A DNA stretch of 64,000 nucleotides from Chionis minor. Lineage: Eukaryota; Chordata; Aves; Charadriiformes; Chionididae. The stretch is from NCBI GenBank assembly GCA_013398295.1, contig VZSF01001275.1, forward strand, positions 45,306-109,305, written 5' to 3'. Under the pieces are notes generated by a model that saw only the letters and a program-made list of their open reading frames with translations, searched no databases and was not told where the DNA came from. Below, piece by piece: positions 51,819 through 63,980 of the stretch (positions are counted from its first letter, which is position 1; every line of letters begins with the position of its first letter). The position numbers and the translations under genes were made by a program.

Positions 51819-51965
51819 CCCCCCACGCCTCCCTGCCAGTGAACCTCACCAGTAGGAAAAATCTGCTAGAGGCAAGCAACACAAATCCGAGACCATCCTC
51901 AGGCTGGACATAAAAATCTCATTTGAATTTATGATTGGCATTTAAGCACATGAAATAACTCTGTT

Positions 51966-52052
51966 TTATATACTAGTAGATAGTACTAGTATAGTAGATT
52001 TATAGTAGATTTATAGTAGATAGTACTAGTAGATTTATATACTAGTAGATAG
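51966..52052. repeat. AT-rich minisatellite built from TAGTAGATTTA-like units
   Basis: About 87 bp of degenerate tandem units ('tagtagattta', 'tagtagatag', 'tactagtagat'). The same 18-bp word TTATATACTAGTAGATAG stands at both ends (51966-51983 and 52035-52052). This mirrors a stepwise or slippage expansion. ACTAGT (SpeI-type palindrome) recurs four times. Confidence 0.85.
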
Positions 52053-54953
52053 ACACATCAAATAGCTGGTGTCACCTCTGGGCAGTATAACGCAGCTTCG
52101 CGGAGACCATGTCATCCCTGGGACGAGGGGCAGAGGCAGAGGGAAAATTGTATGTGCTCCTCCCCGTGGGAGTTGCCAGCCCAAAACACAACTGCTTTCC
52201 AGAAAACAAAGCTCTACAAAAAATAACGTGGTGGAGCTTTTATAATGCCTTACACCATGCAGATTGTGTTTCCCCTCCAAGATAAGCAATTAGTCAAGCA
52301 GTGGAGAAGTGGGTTGAGATTCAAAGTGGGCTGTCCCAGCTGGGCATGCCCAGCTCAGTGGGTGAATGTAAGATCATTCTTTTACCTTCTTGGACAGTCC
52401 ACTGGGGTAAACGCTGCCTGAAAACCAGTTTTGAGATCTACTGACGTACTGTGTAGGGGACTGTATTATACTACCTAATCGAGTATTTATACTACATCGT
52501 CAAGAACTCTGTTCCTTGACAAATGACTGAACTACGGTGAAGATGTCCTGAAAAATTTCTCTTCAGAAAGTCAGCCTGCAAATACTGAGTCATATCAAGG
52601 AAAACTATAGAAAATAATGTAAATAATTGAAAGATATGTAATCAAAATGTATGGATGGCTGGAATAGCTCCCCCTGGGGAGGGAGTTTCAAGAAAAATGG
52701 GATGTTGCTATCTAGCAAAGAAGCTGATTTTGATATTTTTTTTTCAGCAGGCTTGCTGCTTACCTAACAGACATTCATGGTACTGTTATTAAGAAAGGCT
52801 TAAAGAGTATTCCCCTTTGCTTTCTGGGAACTGTGTTATGCAGGTAATATAAAAGCATTCAAATCTTGCCCTGACAGAACCTGATGGTCTTGAAAACAAC
52901 ATTTCCAGTCACAGACAGGTCAGTTAAAAACCCTTGAGAAATGTCTTGAATAGTATCAAATGAACCTAAGAAAGTAATGAAAGACTGGTATACAGGGAAT
53001 TGGCTTATGTTATCCAAAAATATTATTAACACAGAATAATGAAATACAATACACTTTGTGCAAAGATTTTAATAGTGATATCAGACAAATTCAAATTAGT
53101 TATTTTGGTTGCATATACAGATTTTTCTGGATAAGAATCTTACTTACCTTCCTTAATCTTTGTATCTGTGTTTCTATCACTGGAGGTTATTACAAGGGAC
53201 TGGTAGTAAAAATTCTTTTCACTGTAATTAAGATTCAGCTTTTGCACTGTGTTATACAATGACATATCATGCTAGAGAGCTCATGCAGCATCTCAGTGTT
53301 TGGACTTGGCTCACTGAAGAGAATCTTTCCTTACCAAATCTTGCATTTCCATCCTCACTCATCCTCTAATCACACTTCAACTGTTTTTGAAAAAAACATA
53401 AGCACACTCATTTTCTGTGTTTCATTTAATAAAGCATTTGCTTTCCCCCCATTAAAAACAGCCTCTTGAATTAAAGACTAGAAGTTAAGCAAATCCAATT
53501 TATTCAAAAAACTGGCACTGATTGAAAAGAAGTCACTGATACAAATCATAAATATCTACACTGAGTGCCATTTTCTTCATTTTCAGATGTCTCTAATCCA
53601 CAGACTCACATATGGACATTCACCCTTCTCACCCGCTCCAGTGCAAAACCAGCCTCACTAACCCTGTGAGCTGCCACCAACTCAGGCACAGTTGTAGGTG
53701 TTTCTAGTATGGCATAGCACTTCCATTCTCGGTATCAACATAAAGGTTGTGTTCAAATTTTTTGTAGGTTGCGGAGAGTTACAGTTTGTTTCTTTAGCTA
53801 TGAATGTGTAAATCGTTTTCATGCAACATTTGTGTACATGAAATGGAAATGCAGGCTTACTTGCATTTGCAAATGAGATTGGCTGCTAAGGTTGACTCTA
53901 TTTGGACTGTATCTAGAATGTCACGATACCTCCCAGTACCCAGAGAGGCTCTAGCCATGTTCCCTGAAGGAAAACCTGGGACAGTGTGCATGATAGAAAG
54001 GCTCCAGGAGGTAATAGCTCTAATGCACCATCTGACGATTGACTCCAGTGAGCAGTGGGGCTGAAGAGCTGAGTGAGAATGTCTGACTGACCTGACATCC
54101 ACTTGATTTGGAGAGAGGGAGAACACTTTGCTGTGAATAACAAAAGGTCACTCATTTGGTCAATGACATTCACCTTCAGAGGTTCCCTCTTAGACTCACA
54201 GATACATCTGAAAAGCAGAGAGAACCATCATCAGATCCTCAAGGCCACCAGTGCCCCAACTTTATTTGGACACCATCAGAGGGGAGAGGAAGGTATGCTG
54301 TCCCGCAGTGATGGCAGCAATATCTCCTGGCTTTCTGTCAGGCCCTGGGCTCATGTAGGCAGAGATGTTCCTCGAGGTTTGCCAGGTTCTCTGACAGGGA
54401 TGCATCTACTAAGAGGAGTCTTTTCCCTTTCACAGAAAGGAAAAAGGCAACCCTAACAAAATTTTAGTCCTTTTCAGAAGTAGCTTGTGGGACATGAGTG
54501 GCTCACATTTCACAAGTTGAGAAGCACAGCACTCATCTGAACTTTTCTGCAGCACAAGCCATCATCCAGTTACTTAAGTGAATTTCCCCAAGCATTTATA
54601 CCCACAAGACTCCCACTCAAATCTTTGTGTGCTGAGCTAGTCTGAACAAAGCCAGGGCATGAGCAGTGTGACTCACTTTCAGATATTAAGAAAATAGTTC
54701 TTGAAAAGGATTACTATATACAGTAACTCTGGCAAGAGGCTCTGCAGAAGTTAAAGGTCTCCTTCCTGATTTCTGTGCTAACGAAGGAAAAGTTATGGCA
54801 AGGGTAGGCTCTGTTCTTCTGCAAGAGTAAGTAACAGCTGTAAGTAGATTACACACAAAGAGTTAAAAAAATGGGAATCTCAATAACTCCTCTGAGCCAG
54901 ATTTTAGAGCTTATATTCAATACATCAATATACCTTTCTTTCTTATGTTAATG
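52053..54953. other. Unique non-coding sequence, nothing recognised
   Basis: No supported gene or transposon. Overlapping frames at 53804-54456 on both strands (up to 117 codons) have no recognisable domain. Confidence 0.6.
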
Positions 54954-55212
54954 AATCACAGAATATTAGGGGATGGAAGGGACGTCTGGAGATCATCTGG
55001 TCCAACGCCCCTGCCAGAGCAGGTCCACCTACAGCAGGTTGCACAGGGTGGCGTCCAGGCGGGTTTGGAATGTCTACAGAGTTGGAGACTCCACCACCTC
55101 TCTGGGCAGCCTGTTCTGGTGCTCTGCCACCCTCAAAGGAAAGAAGTTCCTCCTCATGTTCAGATGGAACTTCCTTTGTTCAAGTTTGTGCCCATTACAA
55201 ATTGTCCTATTA
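54954..55212 (-). mobile_element. CR1 LINE 3' end
   Basis: Minus-strand CR1, 5'-truncated at about 55212. The plus-strand text runs AATCACAGAATATTAGG, then 'gatggaagggacgtctggagatcatctggtccaac', 'gccagagcaggtccacctacagcaggttgcacagggtggcgtccaggcggg', 'tccaccacctctctgggcagcctgtt' and 'aagaagttcctcctcatgttcagatggaacttcc'. The wording matches the left half of the element at 32918 almost throughout, so both belong to one CR1 subfamily. The minus-strand reading is CR1 ORF2 C-terminus ([18 protein letters not shown] and [13 protein letters not shown]). Confidence 0.9.
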
Positions 55213-58200
55213 ATGAAATTAACTGTTGAAATATCAGTCAATAACTCCTGTGTAGAACAAATTCTTTTATATGTATAAGCATGTAGCTGTAACTCACCAG
55301 GATAGCCCAAAGCACTAGAGCAAGAGATCTTCAGCAAGGATGAGTCAGCTTAGCTCCATTGCAACATTTCCAGTTGACATCAAATGAGAATCTGGCTGTA
55401 CAGCTGAGGATAGTGTTAATGCACCAGCGCTGCAGTTTTGTATGCTCTTTCTTTTCGTAATGATTATCTAGACCATTAGCAGTTCTAGCTTATATAGCAA
55501 TTCTTGCCTCCCAAATCGAACTAGTATGGGTTCCAGTTTGGATCTAGACCTGTGAAGCCCAAAGGAGGACTGCATGTGGCAGCATTCCTCTAGCCCTGGG
55601 CTAATGCCTTCTCAAGTATGAACTCTCTTTGTATTTATTTTGAGCTTTATTTTTCTGGTGGTTTTGAAGTGACTTTAGCTGCTATATTCTCTAAGCCACA
55701 CTGAGAAATCAAAAGCATTTAATTTCCAAGGATTTGCTCTTTCTGAACACCGAACAGGCAGAATACACTGGAGGTGGCAACAGCAACAGAACAAACAAAC
55801 CAACAAAACCCCACAGCATCAAAATATCAACAGTGACTCATGAGGCTCACAAATTGATACCTACTAAGTGATTCAAGGTGTCTGAAATAAATCATTTAAA
55901 CTCAGCATAGACCAAACATGGTGATAGAGACTGGATTCTTAATTTTGCTGTTAATAATGGGGTTTGACAAAAACAGTGTAAGTTTAAGAAAGCAGATTTT
56001 ATACATTATTGTTACAGAAAAATACTTTGTTTTTTTTCCTTTTTTTGAGTGTATTTTAAGCCACATATAAGTTATGAGGCAGATTTTCTGTCATGACTTG
56101 TAAAATCACAAGATGCTTATATGTAACTTGGTCCCAAGAATCATGATAAGATTAGGTAGCTAAATCCAGTGTAAATGCAAACATATTTGGGAATTTAATT
56201 TGCAAAATAGACTCGATTGAATGTACTATCCACTGTCAATCATGAATTGTTTTTCTTTAGACTAACTGATTAATCATAATAGTTTAAATACAGATGCTCT
56301 TTTCCAAGTCAGATGATCTTTTGGTCACCTGATCTTCTCTTCAGGGGTATACTACAACCCAAATAATGAAACACGCAAGCTTTACATAGTCCCAGAAACT
56401 AAATGGAATACGTGTATGGAATATTTATAGCTAGGAAAATACATCAAAGGACTATATAGATTCCCCTGCCTCAATTTCCATCATTTTCAATATTTTGTCA
56501 CTTAGGGTTTTGGTCAAAGTTTTCCAAAACTTTTCTTTCAATTCATGGGCACTGTTTCTCTGAAAGTTTTCCTCATATTTTTCTGCTTGTCTCAGCTCCT
56601 TCGGTCTCTGTGAACCACAGAAGTTTTCCAAATCTCTCAAGTTTCTCTTTTAATCCAGCCTCAGTACCTGATTGTCTTGCCTCTTTTGCAAAGAAGTGGG
56701 AGGTAACTGGCTCTGTATAAGGTGTGATCCATGCAAATGCAGGGTATAATAGTTCTCCCTTATCTCTGACTGGGAATGATATGACAGGACCCTCCCATAT
56801 ATACCCTAAATGAGGTTACACCTTGATTAATGCCATTCCGATAGCCACTCTGACTACCTACAGCAGACCTCCCAAGCTCTGAGACACCCAGTGATATGAT
56901 GTAGCATGCTAGTCAGAACTGCTAGAATTCATGTCTCTGGGACAAATTTTTCCAGTGGTATCTGCTGGGATTTAGCATTAGTAGTCAGAGAACAGGAGAG
57001 GAGGGAGCAGGAGACCATTGCTGCAAAAAGGTGAGGTCATCAGGTGTGGCCTTGGTGAGGAGGTCTGTATGAATATATGGTGGGTTTTTGTGCAAGATTA
57101 TGTGTGTGAAAGGGTAAAACTGAGGATGGAATTGGAAGGGGGTTGTGTGGGTGTGCTCTGCACACTCTGAACATCACAAAAAGTGCTCCTTTCATTAGAG
57201 TGTACATGTGCTTTGACTAATGACAGTGTACATCTTTGGAAAGATACGCTGTATTATATTTTAGGGTTCTTGAATGTGGGATGGCATCTTTTCCCAAGGT
57301 CATATGTTCAACTCTTCAAACTTCAACCTGATAACAACTTGACAACATTAAAGTGGTGACATTGAAAGCATCACCACAAGTTTAAGTTAGGATCTCACAT
57401 AATTTGCTGAATGTAGTCATCCACGTTTCTCAGGTCTATTCTTTCAGGCTTTGTGCAAACTTGGGCAGGTGAAATTATATTTTATACTCTCCTGAGCTTC
57501 TGGAAGTTCTCTTTGCAATTACAAAGTTGTGAAAGATTCACTTCAAAAACAAATTCTGAAATTCAGAGGAGATCGAGAGAGCTGGTGGTACCTAAGGTTG
57601 AAATAATTTGCCAAAAAATTACTTTGTACATCTGCTCTGTGCATATGTGCGTGTATGAATGTATTTGGCTTTAGTCCGTAATTGTCATTCTTGTGTTTGA
57701 TGATGATACATGTAGTGCTGTAAAATGGAAAGTCAAGTTTTGGAAACACTGGGATGACGCTGTACCTCTAAATATAGATAAAGAGTAGCTGTGCAAGTTG
57801 CTAGGTTTATCCTGCATGTGGTGGAGGTGATGGGAGACAGCTTTCTGTGCTGAGCAGGAAGGTCTGACTGCCTGAGGCACTGAGATGAAAAAGTTGCTCT
57901 GTGTGTGCAGGGAACAGCCTGGAGGACATGAAGCGTTTGGGGAGGAAATGAGGCTGCCCGAAGGCTGACATCTTTGGCAGAGCAACCAGGGAGAATGGGA
58001 ACATGCCAACAGACATGTGAAGTTCTGCAGGGCTTTGAATATGAAGAGAAGAGACCGCAACTTAACAGGAGGGGTAAAGTGGAAGTCGCTGAATTTACAA
58101 TTATTGTGATAAGAAAATTTTCCATAGGGGAAGTACATGAAATGACTAACAGTCATTTCATTTCAAGGTTGTGAAGAGCTCTCAGATGAGAAATAATCTT

Positions 58201-59317
58201 GTTATGAACAACTTTTTAAGCTGCCATCCATTAGAGAAAAGCTCTGAATACCATTGCCAGTTCACCATTCTCTAGAGCGTAGACTTCAATTTGTGGGCTC
58301 TACTGAGCTCTACTGAGCCTTACATGGCACACCACAGCTCTGTCACTTACTGAACTTGTGCCTGGAGGTCTGCAAGTCTTTAAATTGGGATGTGTGGATC
58401 TGATTTTTTTTTTTTTTCCTGGCTTTACTATCTGTTCTTTAGATGTAGTTAATTTCAGTGGGAATCCCTTCTTAGCTAGTTCAGAAGGATGACCCAGATC
58501 CTCAGTGGCTTTAGATCAGCACTGAAATCTGTGCCAATCCAATCTCCACTGCAGATATGGGCCAAGGTCATGGGAGGATCCCAAAGCAGCCTCTAGAACA
58601 ACACTTGGTACCTAGACTGCGGACGTAAAGAGAAAAAAAAGAAAGCTTTGTTATTTCTATTCCCTTCAAATTATGAAAGAGTAAAATTACGCTGTCCTTG
58701 CACATAGTGCTGCTCTCCACTTTCAACTCCTTTTTTCCACTTGAACGGAAAACCTTTCCAAAGGACAAGACTGGAGTTTACAAGAGACCTACAAATACCT
58801 TTGCACATGGTTAACTTCATGCACAGGGGTGGTCCTGCTGATGTCAAGTTAAGCACATGCCTAAGTGTTTAGAAGACTGAGCCTTACTTCTGACATCTAA
58901 GTAAACAGATGATCATCTTAAATTCTCCAGGAATTTCTGATCAGAAAGGACATTTTATTAAAGGCAAAACAAATCTGTAAATTTATATGAATTCAACATA
59001 AAAAATATCTTTAAAATGAAAGTGTTATTTGTAGCTTTAAACCTTTATTTAGGGAAATCTCTTTTAATAGACTGAAGTTTAAAACTTCACCTCTATTTTA
59101 ATACCTAGATGCCACTTTATAAATTAGCAAAGGTCAAATGCATCTCCATTAAACAGAATTTATTCTAATGCTACCACAGTTAAGCATCAATTGCTCATGT
59201 TCATTATAATTAAACTGATCCTTTCTTGTATCCCAGGATTTCCAGATAAAAATCTTTTCCGGGGTGATGAATTCTGCATTATTATGACACCCAGTAGTAA
59301 TAATTTGAAAGACAGTC
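55213..59317. other. Mostly unique non-coding sequence
   Basis: No supported gene. Two overlapping minus-strand frames of 161 (57671-58156) and 130 codons (57733-58125) lack recognisable domains. There is a T14 run at 58404-58417 and a two-copy 10-bp repeat (GCTCTACTGA) at about 58297-58317. The plus-strand wording around 58016-58095 ('gttctgcagggctttgaatatgaagagaagag') faintly recalls an old tetrapod interspersed repeat, but I cannot name or confirm it. Confidence 0.5.
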
Positions 59318-59400
59318 TATTATACTTGCACAGCCTCTTCCATCCAGTGATCTCCAGCCACTTTGTAAACCTCACATAAGCATTCCTAAGTGAGGTGAGC
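59318..59400 (-). mobile_element. Possible MIR-like SINE remnant
   Basis: 'gcctcttccatccagtgatctccagccactttgtaaacctca' (about 59332-59373) resembles the 'cctttcatccaaggatctcaaagcgctttacaaaca' segment of an amniote MIR-type SINE in reverse orientation, followed by a decayed 'gtgaggt'. Short and diverged. A guess from word order. Confidence 0.35.
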
Positions 59401-62400
59401 ATTTCCAGCCACATGAAGGGCGACGTTTGCAGAGAAGAGTTGTGCGGGTGGGTTAGGCGCTGCACCGTGTTCTTGAGGATCAAGTTCTTCAAATCTAAAG
59501 AGTATTGTTAGATTTCGTGTGCCACAGTGAGGCAGGAATTCAGGAGGGCTCTGAGCAGTAACAGATCGTGCCACTTGCAGACAGACAGAACAGTCGATGT
59601 TTTGTGGTCTCAGGTGTCTGCAGGGTGCTTTACTCTGAAAACGAGGACCCGGGAAGGGGCACATCGTGAACAGTCTTTGCTTCAAAGGCACAACAGGCTA
59701 AACAAATAACTAGGTGACATTGTTTGAAGCTAACAATTTAGTTGATAAATTTAGTCAGCATGCTCCATTTTCCTGTTTCTAAATTGTCTGTAAAGTAACT
59801 GACTTTTCCTAATCTCTAGATACTGCAGTAGTGTTTTTTTGGCCTGTGTGCTGTTGGAAAAATGGCTTCTCTGACTATTTGCTGTGTGTTGATTACTGCT
59901 TGTGGCACATGGTTGGTCAGCTTAATGGTATAGTATTTCTGTTTCCTGATTGCACACTTCAAGCTTTATGAGCAGGAATAATCTTGTTGTTCCTTCTGTG
60001 TGTTATTCACGAACACATAAAATCATTCAATGAACATACAGATGTTAAAAAAAAGTATTTAAATGTTTTTTGAGAGTTTCCCTAACATTAAGCTTGCATA
60101 TACTTCTGTGGTACAGCACCTTTGAATCCCTGACTTTTACATCCCAGGGATATTAAAAAATAAAATCTTTCATCTCCCAGATTACTGGGATGAATGGGTT
60201 TGCACATACCAGCAAAGCAAGATTTTGTTCAGATCTGGTTTTGTAGCTGCTATATTTTTCCAGATGTAAACCATCCATTTTCACCAAAGCAGCTCAGTTT
60301 AAAATAACTTCAATTTCGGTTTTGCCATAGACAAATATGGAAAAACAGCTTAGAAGAGAGTCTGTAGCTGTGTAAGAGAGCATAGGAAGCTCTTTGAACT
60401 ACAAATAGACTTTTCTTTTCATCTTACTATTGAATGCATATATACAGAAAATGTATCAGATATCCCTCAGCAGAAAAGGCAGGTTTTACTCATCAGCCAT
60501 GAAGTTTCAGAACACTTGCAGAGATATTTTAAGTGCAACAATTAATGACCTATACGTTTTTTTATATACATGTACAGACGTCACCAACCAACTTAGACAG
60601 TACGTGGAATATAGGACCCATGATCTTGGCTTCAAAAATATACAGCTTTCTTTTCCTTTGCCTTGAAAACTACATCTATTCAGTCAAAGAAATATGTAAT
60701 CACATCAGCTTGCGTGATGTGCCAGGCAAGGGCCCCTCTGGGAATGTTATCCGAGTGCCTAACAGGCAGCACCAGCATATACGCAGTGCACAGATGATGG
60801 CAGAGTCCACACAAGTTTAGAGGTGAATAAGGTAGGTCAAACATCCTGTCCATCTGTCTTGCAGCTTAAATCTTTACTGTAAAGCAAATGATCTGTGAAA
60901 ACCATTTTTCACAGTTACAAATGAAAACTCACTGATTCACATGTCTCTTGAAGTCTTGAAGAGTGACTTTTAAACCTAAGATTGCACATAACTAATTGTA
61001 CATTGCTTTATATTACAGACTTGAAACAAAATATGTGAGAAAAATTCACAGTGCATTTTGATATGCTTTTAAATTAGCATGTTGATATTTTCCTGGAACT
61101 TTAAAATGAGCCCTTTTTCAAGATGATCTACTTTATCAATACTCTATTAGCCTATCTGTGCTAAAATTGGATTAAATGTAGCTAGGACAACTTCAGCTGA
61201 AAATAAACCTGTTATGGACAAATTCTAGGAATCCCCAGGACACAAAAGCTGTGTAGCTGACTAAAAAATAAATGGTGATTTTTGTAGCCATATTTTATAA
61301 TTTTGAATGCTAAAAATGGTGAAATGAAAGTGTGCAAAAAGTCACAGCTCCCTTCTCTGACATTATTTTATGCGGTCCTGAATGATGAGGACCAATGTGG
61401 CCTCATTTTTGCAAAGGGCTTTCAGGGTAAGAGGGAAGGTCATGCCTGAATCATGTTACAGCAGCCTTTGCCCAAAACACCAGGGAAAATATATCTAAGT
61501 CCATGGAAAAAGTTCCCACAGGAAAACATCTCGCCTCCTTACTCTAGCAAACTTGCCGTTGGTCAAGCTGGCAGAACTGGTGGGGTGGTGCTTGTAAACT
61601 CTCATCAGCTTTTTCCTTTCCAGAACAGTTGTCTCCAAGCATAATGATGCTCAATAATTTAAAATGGAATAAATGCTGTTTGCACTTATTCCTTCATTTC
61701 CAGCAGTCCCAAAATATGTCTTTTCTAAACAACTCTAGCTCAATACTTTCCTTGTAACTCCAACCTCTGAGCATACCCTCGCACCCCGCAGCCTAGATGT
61801 TGCAAATCTGCCAGTCTTGTCCTGCCCTGATGTCCTCTGCTCTCCGCTCACCTCTGACTTTCTCCAGCTCATGTTCAGACATTGAAATCACTCTGTTCCC
61901 ACATGCCCAGGCAGTGGCGATGGCTTTGCTCAGTATTTAGCAGGTGTGCCACATGCAAGCAGAAGGTTCTTCTCCAGCAGAGTCTCTGCCTGCTTGAGAG
62001 GTTGCCTTTGGTCAGTCCCACCAGACAAGGCTGTCACGTGGTGCCTGATTTCTTGCAAACGTAGGGGAGAAAAGAGGCAAGCTGTTTGCTGGGGTTGCCA
62101 ACCTTATCCTCCAGGGATGTAGTAACCCTCAGGGTGGTCTTGCCTCACTGGCTTTACTTTGGCTTTAGATTGTAGGTGCAGCAAAGCCCGCTTTGCCTTC
62201 TTTTGGGTACCTGCTCATGCTCAAATCACCACCGTACTATTGAAGTGTCTTTTTCCCACACCACCCCTCAGCACTGTGTACCTCCAGGCTTCAGCAGCAG
62301 CAGCAGTAAGGGCGCAGGTGTCAAGCTGTGTTATGAACTGGCAGAGCAGCCTCTTCTCGCATTTTAGCATAAGGTGACAGCTTAATGTGTTTGACTTTGG

Positions 62401-62489
62401 CAGGTTTGCAGGAAAACTTGTCGTTAAGGTGACCTGCGCTTGAAGAAAACCCCAAATCCTTTTCCTCTTTCTCCCAGTACAGCTTTGAC
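59401..62489. other. Unique non-coding sequence, nothing recognised
   Basis: No supported gene or transposon. Overlapping short frames at 59386-59709 on both strands and at 62159-62377 show no domain. A (CAG)n-like run of about four units lies at 62292-62306. Confidence 0.55.
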
Positions 62490-63270
62490 CATTTTAGCTG
62501 TGAAGAAAGCCATGCCACCAGCAGTGTTGCTGCTTATTTCTGCCAGCGCTTCCACCAGGCAGCAAGTCAAACTCATCCACCTCCGGCACTTCAGGAGCTT
62601 TTGGGTCTGGTAGCCACTGATGCTGAAAAAACCAGTTTGCCCTTTGATGCATTTGCTTCAACCGTGTGAGTGGTACTTGAAAAATGATTCCTAATCTGAC
62701 AAGCAGTGCCAGGAGTTGAGCGGGGCATATGGGGCCGGGGCCGTGGGGACCGAGTGGTGCTGGCCAGGCGCTTGCACGGCCACCATCTGCCCACCACACG
62801 GAAGGGTGAGAGGGCCAGTCGCCACAGGGGGACCCGCTGCCAGAAGCATTTTATTTTTCCTCTGAAAAAAAGAAAAAAAACAATGCACCTTCCTCCAGCT
62901 GGCGATGGGCCTCGCTGCAGCCGCTCGCTGGCAGGACACGGTCCCGTGGGGATGCCATGTGCCAGCCGTGAGCACCATGCCTGGTCTGCGTGGGGGGAGA
63001 AGGTCCCTTTTCCAGGCAGTGCTTGGCAGGACTTGCCAGCTGGAAAGAGGGAGGGTGTGGGGCGGATGTGGAGGAGGCAGGCAGAGTAAACCCTGGGAGA
63101 AGATGCTGTTTATGCAAAGGTGTATGCATGTAGGGATGCATGCCTGCTGAGGGAAGGGCGTCCCTGGAGATGGGGAACAGCTCCGTGCCAGCATGGGCAC
63201 AGCACTGCAGGCACCTGCAGGCTCTTTTGGTGAGGTGGACACAGGCTCATTCCTTATGTAGAGGGGCTGA
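62490..63270. other. GC-rich segment with a small CpG cluster and overlapping open frames
   Basis: By hand count there are 17 CpG dinucleotides between 62720 and 62991, far denser than the rest of the window. The segment carries the longest open frame of the window, 194 codons on the minus strand (62691-63275). Long frames also overlap it on the plus strand (62706-63089, 127 codons) and in another minus frame. The predicted proteins are rich in Pro, Ser, Ala and His and show no domain. This is the usual look of chance frames in GC-rich DNA. It could be a small CpG island or the edge of a gene beyond the window, but no TATA box, splice site pair or conserved exon is evident. Confidence 0.45.
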
Positions 63271-63980
63271 GGCACCCCCCTTTCCTATGATGATTTGATT
63301 AGGCCTGTGAAATATAAACGGAAACAAAAATGAGATGATTGCAGTGTAAAAAAAAAAAGGAATTGCAACAGGTAAAAATTCCTATTTATTGAAAGTGTTT
63401 CAGAGTCCCTGTTAAACAGCTGATGTTTTCGTGTAAGCCTCTGGAACAGAGCACACATATAGTGGAGTTCCTCTTCAGCACAGCTGTTGTCTCCCCTTAT
63501 CTCTTGCCGTAAATAATGGAGGCTAAAACGAAAAATCCCTTTGCGGTGTTGTTCAAAACTTTGCCATCCTTGGAGAAATTATTCAGAAGCGTCGACTAAT
63601 GAGTGTTGTCAAGTGCTGAGCTGCTCTCCCTTGATCTCATGGTGAATCACTCATTTTGTTGGCAGGTTCTGAAAGGCCTCGGTTCAAAAAGGCCTCACAA
63701 ATCTAATATTGCCTCAGCTGAAGGCCACGTTCTGCCACTTCTCAGCATTGCTGGTGCCAGCTGCACCATGGGTAAAGCTGTTCGCTAGAGATTTCTCTTG
63801 AGTATTTACAGGATAATCAGACAAAAAAAACCTTCTGTTGCCACTAGTAAATCTTATGCTCATTTCTAGAGTAATGTTTTCTGGGTGGTCTGTTTTAGCC
63901 CTAATAATGAATGCTAAAGGGCTGTGAAAAAGTCCCAACATAAGACGTTTTTATGTTAGCAGGTCCTTTTTGCACTGCCA
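63271..63980. other. Unique non-coding sequence, nothing recognised
   Basis: No supported feature apart from an A10-type run at about 63349-63358. Confidence 0.55.

Noticed and set aside
62691..63275. 194-codon minus-strand open frame as a protein gene
   Set aside because: It overlaps long frames in other phases and on the other strand, lies in GC-rich DNA, and encodes a low-complexity Pro/Ser/His-rich product with no domain. Kept only as a finding to test.
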